Position numbers and translations under genes: made by a program. The notes under the pieces are model-generated. The model was given only the letters and a program-made list of their open reading frames with translations. It did not search any database and was not told the DNA's origin. Below, piece after piece: positions 47,140-58,800 of a stretch of 64,000 bases of DNA. The DNA comes from Gibbula magus. Its lineage: Eukaryota > Mollusca > Gastropoda > Trochida > Trochidae. The first letter of the stretch is position 1; every line of letters starts with the position of its first letter. The stretch spans positions 67,392,420 to 67,456,419 of the forward strand of contig OW388289.1 of NCBI GenBank assembly GCA_936450465.1, in the 5' to 3' direction.

Positions 47140-50100
47140 AGTCCCATTAGGGGATAATTCTACACGAACATACAAAGTATGGAGATATACTAGTACCACA
47201 AATCAGTGGATACTTATATGTATGTATATATATAGCATCTAAAGATTTACTCGCAACGTATGGGGAAATTATGTACATGAATATACATACAATCTAAATT
47301 GTTCACGTTCATGCCACTTTGTATGAGATAATTCTAACTGTACATACATAGAATATAGGGATTTCACGTTTATGTCGCTATGTATGGGAAGATTCTACAA
47401 GTATCTATTGGTATCATGTTAAAATGACAATTTATGGGGTAATTTTACAAGTATATACACGTATGTCACGTTAAATATTATGATTTCACGTTAATGTCGC
47501 TATGTGTGGGATAATTCTACATGTAAATACATAGAATATTATGATTTCACGTTAATGTCGCTATGTGTGGGATAATTCTACATGTAAATACATAGAATAT
47601 TATGATTTCACGTTAATGTCGCTATGTGTGGGATAATTCTACATGTAAATACATAGAATATTATGATTTTACGTTAATGTCGCTATGTGTGGGATAATTC
47701 TACATGTAAATACATAGAATATTATTATTTCGAGTTAATGTCGCTATGTGTGGGGTAATTCTACATGTATATACATAGAATATTATGATTTCACGTTAAT
47801 GTCGCTATGTGTGGGGTAATTCTACATGTAAATACACAGAATATTATGATTTCACGTTAATGTCGCTATGTGTGGGGTAATTCTACATGTAAATACATAG
47901 AATATCATGATTTCACGTTAATGTCGCTATGTGTGGGATATTTCTACATGTATATACACAGAATATTATGATTTCACGTTAATGTCGCTATGTATGGGAT
48001 ATTTCTACATGTATATACACAGAATATTATGATTTCACGTTAATGTCGCTATGTGTGGGGTAATTCTACATGTAAATACACAGAATATTATGATTTCACG
48101 TTAATGTCGCTATGTGTGGGGTAATTCTACATGTATATACATAGAATAATATGATTTCACGTTAATGTCGCTATGTGTGGGGTAATTCTACATGTAAATA
48201 CACAGAATATTATGATTTCACGTTAATGTCGCTATGTGTGGGGTAATTCTACATGTAAATACATAGAATATCATGATTTCACGTTAATGTCGCTATGCAT
48301 GTGATATTTCTACATGTATATACACAGAATATTATGATTTCACGTTAATGTCGCTATGTATGGGATATTCTACATGTATATACATAGAATATAAGAATTT
48401 CACGTTAATGTCGCCATATATGGGATAATTCTACATGTATATACATAGAATATAAGAATTTCACGTTAATGTCGCCATATATGGGATAATTCTACACGTA
48501 TATACATAGAATATTATGATATCACGTTAATGTCGCTATGTGTGGGGTAATTCTACATGTAAATACATAGAATATTATGATTTCACGTTAATGTCGCTAT
48601 GTATGGGATATTCTACATGTAAATACATAGAATATTATGATTTCACGTTAATGTCGCTATGTATGTTATATTTCTACATGTATATACATAGAATATAAGA
48701 ATTTCACGTTAATGTCGCCATATATGGGATAATTCTACACGTATATACATAGAATATTATGATATCACGTTAATGTCGCTATGTGTGGGGTAATTCTACA
48801 TGTAAATACATAGAATATTATTATTTCACGTTAATGTCGCTAAGTGTGGGGTAATTCTACATGTATATACATAGAATATCATGATTTTACGTTAATGTCG
48901 CTATGTGTGGGATAATTCTACATGTAAATACATAGAATATTATTATTTCACGTTAATGTCGCTATGTGTGGGGTAATTCTACATGTATATACATAGAATA
49001 TCATGATTTTACGTTAATGTCGCTATGTATGGGATAATTCTGCATGTTAACACATATAATATTATGATTTCACGTTAATGTCACTATGTGTGGGATAAAT
49101 CTCCATGTATATACATAGAATATTATTATTTCACGTTAATGTCGCTATGTGTGGGATAATTCTACATGTAAATACATAGAATATTATGATTTTACGTTAA
49201 TGTCGCTATGTATGTGATATTTCTACATGTATATACATAGAATATAAGAATTTCACGTTAATGTCGCCATATATGGGATAATTCTACACGTATATACATA
49301 GAATATTATGATATCACGTTAATGTCGCTATGTGTGGGGTAATTCTACATGTAAATACATAGAATATTATTATTTCACGTTAATGTCGCTATGTGTGGGG
49401 TAATTCTACATGTATATACATAGAATATCATGATTTTACGTTAATGTCGCTATGTGTGGGATAATTCTACATGTAAATACATAGAATATTATTATTTCAC
49501 GTTAATGTCGCTATGTGTGGGGTAATTCTACATGTATATACATAGAATATCATGATTTTACGTTAATGTCGCTATGTATGGGATAATTCTGCATGTTAAC
49601 ACATATAATATTATGATTTCACGTTAATGTCACTATGTGTGGGATAAATCTCCATGTATATACATAGAATATAAGAATTTCACGTTAATGTCGCTATGTG
49701 TGGGATAATTCTACATGTAAATACATAGATTATTATTATTTCACGTTAATGTCGCTATGTGTGGGGTAATTCTACATGTATATACATAGAATATTATGAT
49801 TTCACGTTAATGTCGCTATGTATGTGATATTTCTACATGTATATACATAGAATATTATGATTTCACGTTAATGTCGCTATGCATGTGATATTTCTACATG
49901 TATATACATAGAATATTATGATTTCACGTTAATGTCGCTATGTATGTTATATTTCTACATGTATATACATAGAATATTATGATTTCACGTTAATGTCGCT
50001 ATGCATGTGATATTTCAAATGTATATACATAGAATATTATGATTTCACGTTAATGTCGCTATGCATGTGATATTTCTACATGTATATACATAGAATATTA

Positions 50101-50275
50101 TGATTTCATGTTAATGTCGCTATGTATGTGATATTTCTACATGTATATACATAGAATATTATGATTTCACGTTAATGTCGCTATGCATTGGAAACTTCTA
50201 CGTGTATAAAATGTAAATATAATAATCTCAGGACTTTAAGTTAATGTCGCAATGTTTGGGACGATGTTGAATAGA
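47140..50275. repeat. Minisatellite, 61-bp unit, about 45-50 copies
   Basis: Consecutive ATGTAAATACATAGAATATT starts are 61 bp apart in the core (47480-50190). The unit continues ATGATTTCACGTTAATGTCG then CTATGTGTGGGATAATTCTA. Edges (47140-47480 and 50190-50275) are divergent. Many units contain ATGTATATACAT, a perfect 12-bp palindrome. Variants GTGTGGGG, ATGGGATA and CCATATATGGG recur in fixed order. A rare GATATCACG unit at 48761 recurs 549 bp (9 units) later at 49310, showing a higher-order block. Confidence 0.95.
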
Positions 50276-50446
50276 GGTTTCCTTTATATATTAAGATAAA
50301 TTAAATTGTCTTCGTCCCAATGCGATTTGCTGTGGCCTGGTGGATAACACGCTTGACTACAAATAAAATAATAATATATATATTATTAAATCCCTGTTGA
50401 TGGAAGTTTATGGATAATGTTCTTGCATGTGCATAAAGAATGTTAA
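50276..50446. other. Sequence interrupting the 61-bp array
   Basis: Not repeat-like. It includes GCTGTGGCCTGGTGGATAAC, ACGCTTGACTAC, which resembles the 5' part of a tRNA-derived SINE head, but no B-box follows. It ends in the TTAA that flanks the MITE. Confidence 0.35.
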
Positions 50447-50799
50447 AGGGCAGTAGCACGTTTTTTCCAAAAATTATTTTTTCAAATTTCCTATTTATAA
50501 TGCTAGTTTGTGCCATTTAAATTTACTTTAGAGGGTAAAACATCCTATTACACAAACCAATTATCCGTAGTGGTAATAACGATGCTGCGTAAAGAGCAAA
50601 AATTGCATGGCGGCCATTTTATTGTGAACACAATTTATCATTTCGAATTACAAAAACGATTCCCACGGCTTTACTGAATCATGTAAACTCATGTTTTAAC
50701 TTAATTTTCCGAAGAGAGAAGGGTGTTTTACTATTGGTGACATTATTTTTCAAATACAATTCATCAACTTATTTGAGCGAAAAAACGTGCTACTGCCCC
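50447..50799. mobile_element. piggyBac-like MITE (353 bp) with TTAA target sites
   Basis: TTAA at 50443-50446 and 50800-50803 flank ends reading AGGGCAGTAGCACGTTTTTT and (reverse complement of the right end) GGGGCAGTAGCACGTTTTTT. TTAA duplication with G/C-run ends is the piggyBac pattern. There is no coding capacity. A decayed 61-bp unit (50804-50867) to its right suggests insertion into the flank of the minisatellite. Confidence 0.8.
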
Positions 50800-50867
50800 T
50801 TAAGATGTCACGTCAAAGCCGCAATTTATGGAATAATTATACATGTACATACATTACTGCAGTTGAA

Positions 50868-51219
50868 TGTTTGATTATTATATCCAGATCTAATTTTGTG
50901 CATTGATCATTTCATTAATACATGTATCCCAATTGTTATGTGTCTATGTAATACTATAATTCGATATTCTAAATACGCTCTTGTTTGTACATAACTCCAT
51001 ATTGTTTGGTTCATTTCAGTAATCCGAACAGTTCACTGTCCGAACATGTTGAATGAAAAACGAAAGCGTTCGGATTAACGAGGTCTGACTGTACATACAT
51101 GTTATCATTTCAGGTCAATGGCACATTGCTAATTGGTTTGAACGTTTATGTATGCGAGTGGAATGAATAATTAACGTATACATCATATTTCAGTCATTGA
51201 AGGGTACGTATAAAAAATA
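50868..51219. other. Intergenic spacer
   Basis: AT-rich sequence with no recognised gene or repeat. Confidence 0.5.
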
Positions 51220-51837
51220 GAGCCACTGGCTCTGTAGCTCATCGGGCTTTATATAGGCTACATTAACTAATTCAACATGTCAACTTCTAGGTGAGAGGAA
51301 GCACTTTAAATGGAGAAGATGAAATAGGTCTTAAGGTCCTTGCCCCTCTGACCTATCTTTGAGGCCAGAGATAAAATCCATTACAAATAAAGACGCAGAT
51401 GAAGATTTAATTCATCACTGTTGTTTATTACCTTCCTTTGAAGAACCATCAAATCTTAAGATGAAAATAGCTTTTCAGGTCATGACTTCTGTGACCTATA
51501 TTTGGGGTCACACGATTATGAAATCTACAATTTAGAATCCCAATGGGCCAAGGAGTCTGTACATGAAATTTCAAGTCTCTGGGGTCAGTGGGTCTTGAAA
51601 ATAAGATGAAAATAGGTTTTAAGGTTATGACCTCTGTGACCCTTATTTGGGCTCGCAGGGTCACGAAATCTACAATTTAGTATCCCCATTGGCCAAGGAG
51701 TCTGTACACAACTTTTCAGCTCCCTAGACCAAGTGGTTCTGGAGAAGAAGACAAAAATGCTAAAAGTTTACAGGCGGATGGACGGACGGACGCCGGACAC
51801 CCATAAGCCCATCCAGCCTTTCAGGCAAGATGAGCTA
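51220..51837. repeat. Dispersed repeat bounded by AGCTCATC / GATGAGCT
   Basis: The left part has GGCTCTGTAGCTCATCGGGC and the right end CAGGCGGATGGACGGACGGA, CGCCGGACACC, then GGCAAGATGAGCTAA. Two internal copies of a roughly 150-bp block start at TTTCAGGTCATGACTTCTGT and TTTTAAGGTTATGACCTCTG, each containing AAATCTACAATTTAG and CCAAGGAGTCTGTAC. Typical of bivalve interspersed repeats. Related fragments lie at 30290-30695 and near 27560. Confidence 0.65.
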
Positions 51838-52877
51838 AAAATAAGATAAAGAAATATCTTGTGGTTTTTTAAAAATTTATTTTAAGCGCAATCAATAATT
51901 TCAAGTAAAACAATAACAAAGGATATTATTTCATTAAAGAAGATAATCTTGGTAGATCATTATCACAAATATCATAATTCTTCAAATGATGAATGTTGTA
52001 TGAAAATCAATTTCAGTAGTATGGTGTAAAATCAAATACCAATACCATTAAAGTACCTGACATGGTCAATCAAATATATCTTTCACCAACATCAGCTTTA
52101 TCTGGGACTGTATAACTTTTATATGCTTGCTTTCTTTGGTTAACGTATACATGTATCTAATATTCATATTCCTTCATGTATATCAATATGACAAATTCAT
52201 TAGAAGATTCAAATACAATGGTTTACGCTCAGTTTCATATGACCATATCAACCCTTCTACTCAAAAGGACACATGAATAGCTTTTTGTTAAACAGTTATG
52301 GCAAACAAACATAATAAACAAAGTTATAAGGCCCTGTGTCCTAAAAATGCAAAAAGCTTGAATCTGAAGAAATTGGAGCAAAAATATATATAAACTTGTT
52401 GAGTTTATTTTGCTGATTTATCTGTCAGACATTATGGGACATATCTGGAATTTTATAAAGAAAGGAACTTGTTGGAAATCTTCAGAATATGTTTACAGTT
52501 ATGTTAGTCATAATGACCCAGCAATTGGCTATCTGTCCTTTGGAGAATTGCTACTGTTGATAAGTTAAATACAGATCAAAGTGATTTATCAGACCTTGCT
52601 TTCGAAACAGTATCTTTCATAAACTTCAAGTCATACAAAATTTATTTAAATTACCGTAGTTATACAACAATGCCACCTGCATAAACATCATATCCTGCAT
52701 GAACTTCAAATCCTACAGAATATCATTACAATAGGTATACACTAATGACACTCAAAATTTAAAATAGGTTTCCTGTTACAAGACCTGTGACATTTTCATA
52801 AATGCAATTGTGGTCAAGTAGGAAATATACAATGTACAAGATACAGGACGGAATATTTGCTGTGTTTGTGACATTCT
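51838..52877. other. Spacer and probable 3' UTR of the GTF2I-like gene
   Basis: The part nearest 52877 is the likely minus-strand 3' UTR. TTTATT at 52641-52646 is AATAAA on the minus strand, a possible polyadenylation signal about 230 bases beyond the stop. The rest is AT-rich without recognised genes. Confidence 0.45.
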
Positions 52878-52888
52878 TCAGTCTTCAC
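52878..52888 (-). CDS. GTF2I-like gene, terminal coding exon
   Basis: The acceptor is TGATTTCAG. Enters in phase 1, adds G-E-D and stops at TGA 52880-52878. Confidence 0.6.
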
Positions 52889-55800
52889 CTGAAATCAAAC
52901 AATTGATATGTTCAGTTATAGTAAGGAACAGTCAAATGTGTTCAATGCTTTATGATGTCAAACAAACAATAAAATTTATCCATTTTTACTTCTATTATCA
53001 AGAAATAATTATCTTATATCAATACTTAAAAAATCAAGTTGTGTAACTTGAAAATGTAAATTTGTATCTTAAACAAAACTTGTTGTTGCCACTGAAAACA
53101 AAGTAAGCAAATTTCAAAGATGTAAACAGTGTCAACGTATTATATTGACTTTGCATGATATGAACTTTATGCAACCTTATCAATGTGAATTCATAATCAT
53201 GACCAAAATACCTTTAATAGTTTTGAAAGTTTTTTCCTTTTTCTTCGCAAATCGTGTTCTCTGCAATTAGAAAATTCATTAACTTCTTAAGGCATAAACA
53301 TTTTACAATTTCTTAAGGCATAAACATTTAAAACATTTTTACAGCATGAGCATTTTCTCACTATATGTCGACCAAAATGCACCAGGCGCAACCTAGGAGA
53401 ACACATTCTTGATACACTACGAAATTTCAGTAATAATATTTCAGTTAATCTTTTACCCCTGTGTAGGTGAGGTGATTTGGGGTTTAATGCTACTTTAAAG
53501 AGTATTTTACTTGTGTCACAGATGCTAGTATTATTGCAGAGAGAAAGCCTGCAACACTATTGTGGCTATGCACTGCAGTGAAACGTGATGGCATTGGCTT
53601 GAACTAGCAAACTATGGGTGGCACTGTGTTGAAATTCAGAGTAGCATTGCATCAAAACATGGCGTGATTCGAATCCCAGACCTCTTGATACAAAGTCATG
53701 AGCTTATCACAGTGTTACATCCTCTCTCCTTTTTAGCCTTGTTCATGTACTTTAAAAGTTAAAGCAAAAGACCAGCCATTATCATCATGCTAGGTGTTTC
53801 ATTCTGTTTGCTTTAAGTAAATTCTGCACAACATTCTGCAGTTTAAATGGGTTTTTATTTTTAAAATATGAAATATCTCGATTTTTATTAAAAACAAGCA
53901 TTTGCCAAAAAGGTGACATGATCCCCCGTCGGAAATTAATACTTCGAAATTGAAAAAAGAGTCATGGTAAAAATATGTATACTGGGTCCTGAATCTCCCC
54001 TAGAAGAACATTGGTGTAGGGTAATAATGTTTAAATAATAAATTTAAATTTTTAAATAATTTCTGCAATGAAAACATGATGATTTCTGAAAGAAATGTGT
54101 TCAGAAGGCAATTTCCATGATTCGTTATGTATATTACATTAAAGGTGATGTAGCACACTGTACTTACTTACATTAAGTGCTCTCATAAATAGGTAAGTGT
54201 TACCAATGGCTAAATAATACTCCTGAATCAATAAAAAGAATTCTAAAATGAATGTACATGGTTCGGTTAAGCCATGTGAGTCCATTTACAATCAAACAGT
54301 CCATTTACAATCAAACAGCCATTTTAATGTCTTCACATTAAAACGACCGCTCAAAGGTAGTTCAAGTGATCTGACTGATGTTGATATACCTTAACACACA
54401 GAGTAGATACTTAAATATGATACAATATGATATGATAGCTCATCCGTTCCAGTAATGAGATGTTTTACCATCTAACATAACAATATATTGTGTTAAATGT
54501 AATAATTAATGTCAAATTTGAAAAAAGATGAAATGCCAGTGCCAATACAGTGCCTTTAAGAGGTTCATATCCTGAAAAGGACATTTAAAAATTGAGCAAT
54601 GATACCTTTCTATACTTACTTTTCCTGCTTTTCTCTTTTTCCCTCTTTTTGTACTTTTATCTGCAGGTGTTTTTTCAACTGCTGACAGCACTACAAATGA
54701 GTAAGATAAAGTGATTATTTATGACAACTAACAGGCACAACAACACCACATAAGTAACATCAATACAAAATTCTAATTTCAAAGTTAAATAGTTTTCGAG
54801 ATATATATTTAGGATGGACCATCATTTGAGGTGAAAGATGTAATGAGTTTATGAGTTTTTTACTATTTAAAAAGACATATTAATATTAATAATTTATAAT
54901 GATATAAAGTTAACACAGAAATATTGTTTAACCATTCAGATTAATTATAATCCTGCTACAATGTAGTCCTGGGTATAAAGTGCTCCTCATATCCATGCAT
55001 GTGTAGGGTATGTCTGTCTAAAATTGTTTCCTAGCATATCTCTTAAACTATAAATATGGTATGTGTTGGTTCATTTTAGGGGTTTCAAATCTTGAACTAA
55101 AATGACCACATTTTTCAAACTATGTTTTGTTCCTAGAGCATAACTTACCAATGTGGTGCTTCCAGAATGTTCATTCAAAAGTATTGCTATTCATTGACAT
55201 AGTTGATTGCAAATGTTTTCAAACTGATTAATGCCATATGCAGGTGATCAACCTACCGTTAGGGGTATGTGAGCTGTGCAAAGAGAGCATTGTCCAGTAA
55301 TACCCTTCAACCCTTCATGTACAATTTCTTTTAATCAGAACTGGTGAATTGGATTACCTCTTAAACTGCAATGTCAGACCCGAAGTGCGCTATTTACCCC
55401 CCATAAGAATGAGGTTGTTTGGGTATGAAATCAACACTACCCGATATATTAACGGTCAAAGGTTTTTCTTTAAAACCAAGATTTCAAGCTGTGGCTAAAA
55501 ATGAGTGGAACTAATGGTCCATAAATAGTAATAATTTACCAATAAATTGGTATCAGGTCAAGGGATAAGCATTTCAAATAGAGTAAGAGTAAGGGCAAAG
55601 GGTAACATTTATCAGGATAGACTTACCACTACAGTTCAGAGTTGCTTCAGCAACATCCATATTGCCCGCTGCCATATCGCTGAGCACTGTGATAAAGGGT
55701 AAGCAGTGGTGTAGTGGTTAGCATGCTTGCCTCTCACGCGAACGGCCCGGGTTCGAATCCCGGTGGAGACACCAAACATTTGTGACCTGGGTCTTATACT

Positions 55801-58800
55801 GTGTTGTGCCCCTGGGCAAGGCACTTCATCCACATTGCACTCAGTCCACCCAGCTGTTTAAATGGGTACCTGAACACGGGAGGTACGGACCTATATGGTC
55901 GCGCGGAGCGCTTAGTAGCGGCACCGAAAGTACAATTCCTTCAGGGTAATAATTGTACCGCCATTGAGCAGTGCTTGCACTGGATATTAGGCGTTAAAAT
56001 GTATATTATTATTATTATTATTATTATTATTAAGCATAATCAAACAAAATTGTTAATATGATCAAAATTATTAAGAATTAAACAGTATTTTGCTTTCAAT
56101 TTTTTGCACCATGCATGAAGGTGCATTTTCAGATTGAATTGAATACCCTATTTTATGTCAATTTCATAGAATTTTATTCATATAAACTTTTCCACTTTCA
56201 ATTTCACTGAACTTGATTTCATGTTGTGACTTTAACTTTTTGACTTCTTAGACTGAATTGAACCGAGGGTTCTGTATGACAATACTGACATACTGAAATG
56301 AATCTCAAGTGTACCATCATTCCTAAAATGACAATAAATAATCGTCAACCATGAATACAAATATCTTTAATGAGTGCATGTTTAGAAAAAATTATATAAT
56401 TATATAATATATACCTTTCTCAGCTGCATTATGCGGGAAATCTGCAAATAAAAATAGAAATAAGATTATTTGCCAATATAATACAAACGGGACATTGATT
56501 ATTTGTAACAAAAACAACGGAAATGATAATTGATTTTAGATCAAAAAGGACTGTAGAACCCATTCGTATTGCAGTGTAGTTGAGCAAGTATCAGAATACA
56601 AGTATCTAGGGACTTATCTTTGACAACAAAATAAACTGGAACAGATATACAGACTCTATCTACAAGAAGTGACGACAGCAATTATATTTTATTAGGAAAC
56701 TTAGATCTTTTAATGTTGATGTTAAACTGTTATCACTTTTTTAAATTCTTGTTTTGTTCACTTTGTTTCATCATTTGGTAGTCCCTTTCCCTAAAAAACA
56801 AATACAAATTAATCAAAATTACCAATATCGCCTCTAAATTGCTAACACCCCTCTTGTAAATCTATCAAGTGCCCATGAAACCCATGTCTTTTCCCTTGCC
56901 CATAGGATAATCTCTGATGACACCTACCCACTAAATACAAGCCATTCCCTTTTACCTTCTGGCTGTCACTTTTTTATGCCAAAACTTAAGACCAACCGTG
57001 CCACAAAGTCTTTTATTCCCGATAGTATTAGACTTTTAAATTGCAAGTGTGATAAAAAGTTAGTATTTACTATACATATATATATTATTTTAGAGCTCAT
57101 AACATAGTATCTATTTTAATTGTACATCATCCTGTTATAAGCCATATATGTATTATGTATTATATGTGTCTGGTCTTCAATGGTTGTATATTGTTACGTT
57201 TATGACTCTGTGAATGTATAAAGAATTCCGGTAATAAAGTATTATCTCTTATCTTATCTATCTTACTAAATCATGAGTCTTTCAATTTGGAAGTGAGCCT
57301 GTTAAAATGGATTCACTTTCACTGAAAAAATCAATCAAAAACAATAATCTAAAATACTGTTATATACAGAGTCTTTAATTGTAAAACTACAATTTTGCAT
57401 TTTGTGAATGTTATTTCTTTGTGACATAAAGCAAACCTTGAATATATCATACATCTTTAATTAAACTTGTGTCTCAACGGGAACCACAATTCAGATGAGG
57501 GTCTAACTTAAAAAAAGCTCAACTAAGGATCAAGGTTCACTTTGTATATCAAGTTTGGTGATGTTAGTGTGTATATGTTTATATATATGTATATGTAAAT
57601 CACTTTCTCATACAGTCAGCTCATGATCAATTCCTGTTTCAATCAAAAATCTATTTTTAATCTTTAAAATATTAAGACACATTAATGGGTGGTTTGATGA
57701 ACTTTGAAACACTAATTTGAAGGACAGAATGAAGGGTATACATCCAGGTTACTTTGTAAGCAGAGACATATTTTTGACAACTAACAACTTACCATCATTT
57801 GGGCTAGGTTCAAGACTCAAGTGGTTGGCTACTGGCTGCAGGGTTATTAATGGTTCAACGGTGGCTTCTGGTTGAAGTGTGGCTATTGGTTGAAGGGTTA
57901 CTGAAACATTCATAAATGAATAAAACATGTTGTAAAATTGGAAATTTGTGACTCACATGCTCATTGTAAAAAAAAACGTGTTTCTAAACTACTTGATTGT
58001 AACATACCTACATAGACAAACATTGAAAAAGATACTTATTTACTTAAGAGGCAAGTAACTGACAAACTTCTTCAAATAAACACTTTTACAAATGTCCCAA
58101 GACAAATTATTTTGTGAAATTCTAATACTTGATTAGATACATAAATCACTTGCCTCATTGTGAAATAACAGGTTTACAAAAGTTCAACTGTTACATTATC
58201 AAATGAACATGAACAAAACATCTCACCATTTTGCTCAGCGTGAACATCAACAGTTTGATCATCTCTTTCATTGTTTGCTGAAATAAACAGTACATATCAA
58301 TATTGAGATGTAAATATAAATTTTAAGTTTCTGACAGCTATTACATTAATATCTTAAAGACTGGACCTTGTGTATTATAACTTCTTTAAACCATGCTTCT
58401 GGTCTTACAATGTTGTCTTGAGATAAATCTTGCATATTATAAGTCTCAAAGTTTTCAAATGAGCGGATATGCTTCAAACACATTTTCCACATTAGCAAAA
58501 CAAGAAAAATGCTAGCATGGCTCACATAGTACATACCCCCGCCATTCACTATTTGTCTATTGAGCATTATAGCATCATGATTTTGTTAAATTTTATTATT
58601 TTGGAACTGACTTTGACTACATTTCATTCATCTAGATGTTACATTTTTCAGGTAAACCTCATTGTCCCCAAAAGAGCATCACAGTGATAATTTGTACCAA
58701 GTTCAAATACAGATTTATGAGCAATGACAACGTAAAAAAATTCGGAAATGACTTTCAAACTCTATTCTGATCATCATCAGGACAACCTACATACCAATTT

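Noticed and set aside
50319..50360. tRNA-like segment GTGGCCTGGTGGATAACACG
   Set aside because: Only an A-box-like half is present. No B-box or tRNA fold follows.
55701..55775. Functional tRNA gene
   Set aside because: A- and B-box matches are good, but the acceptor stem does not pair and a SINE body and (ATT)n tail follow, so it is a SINE head.
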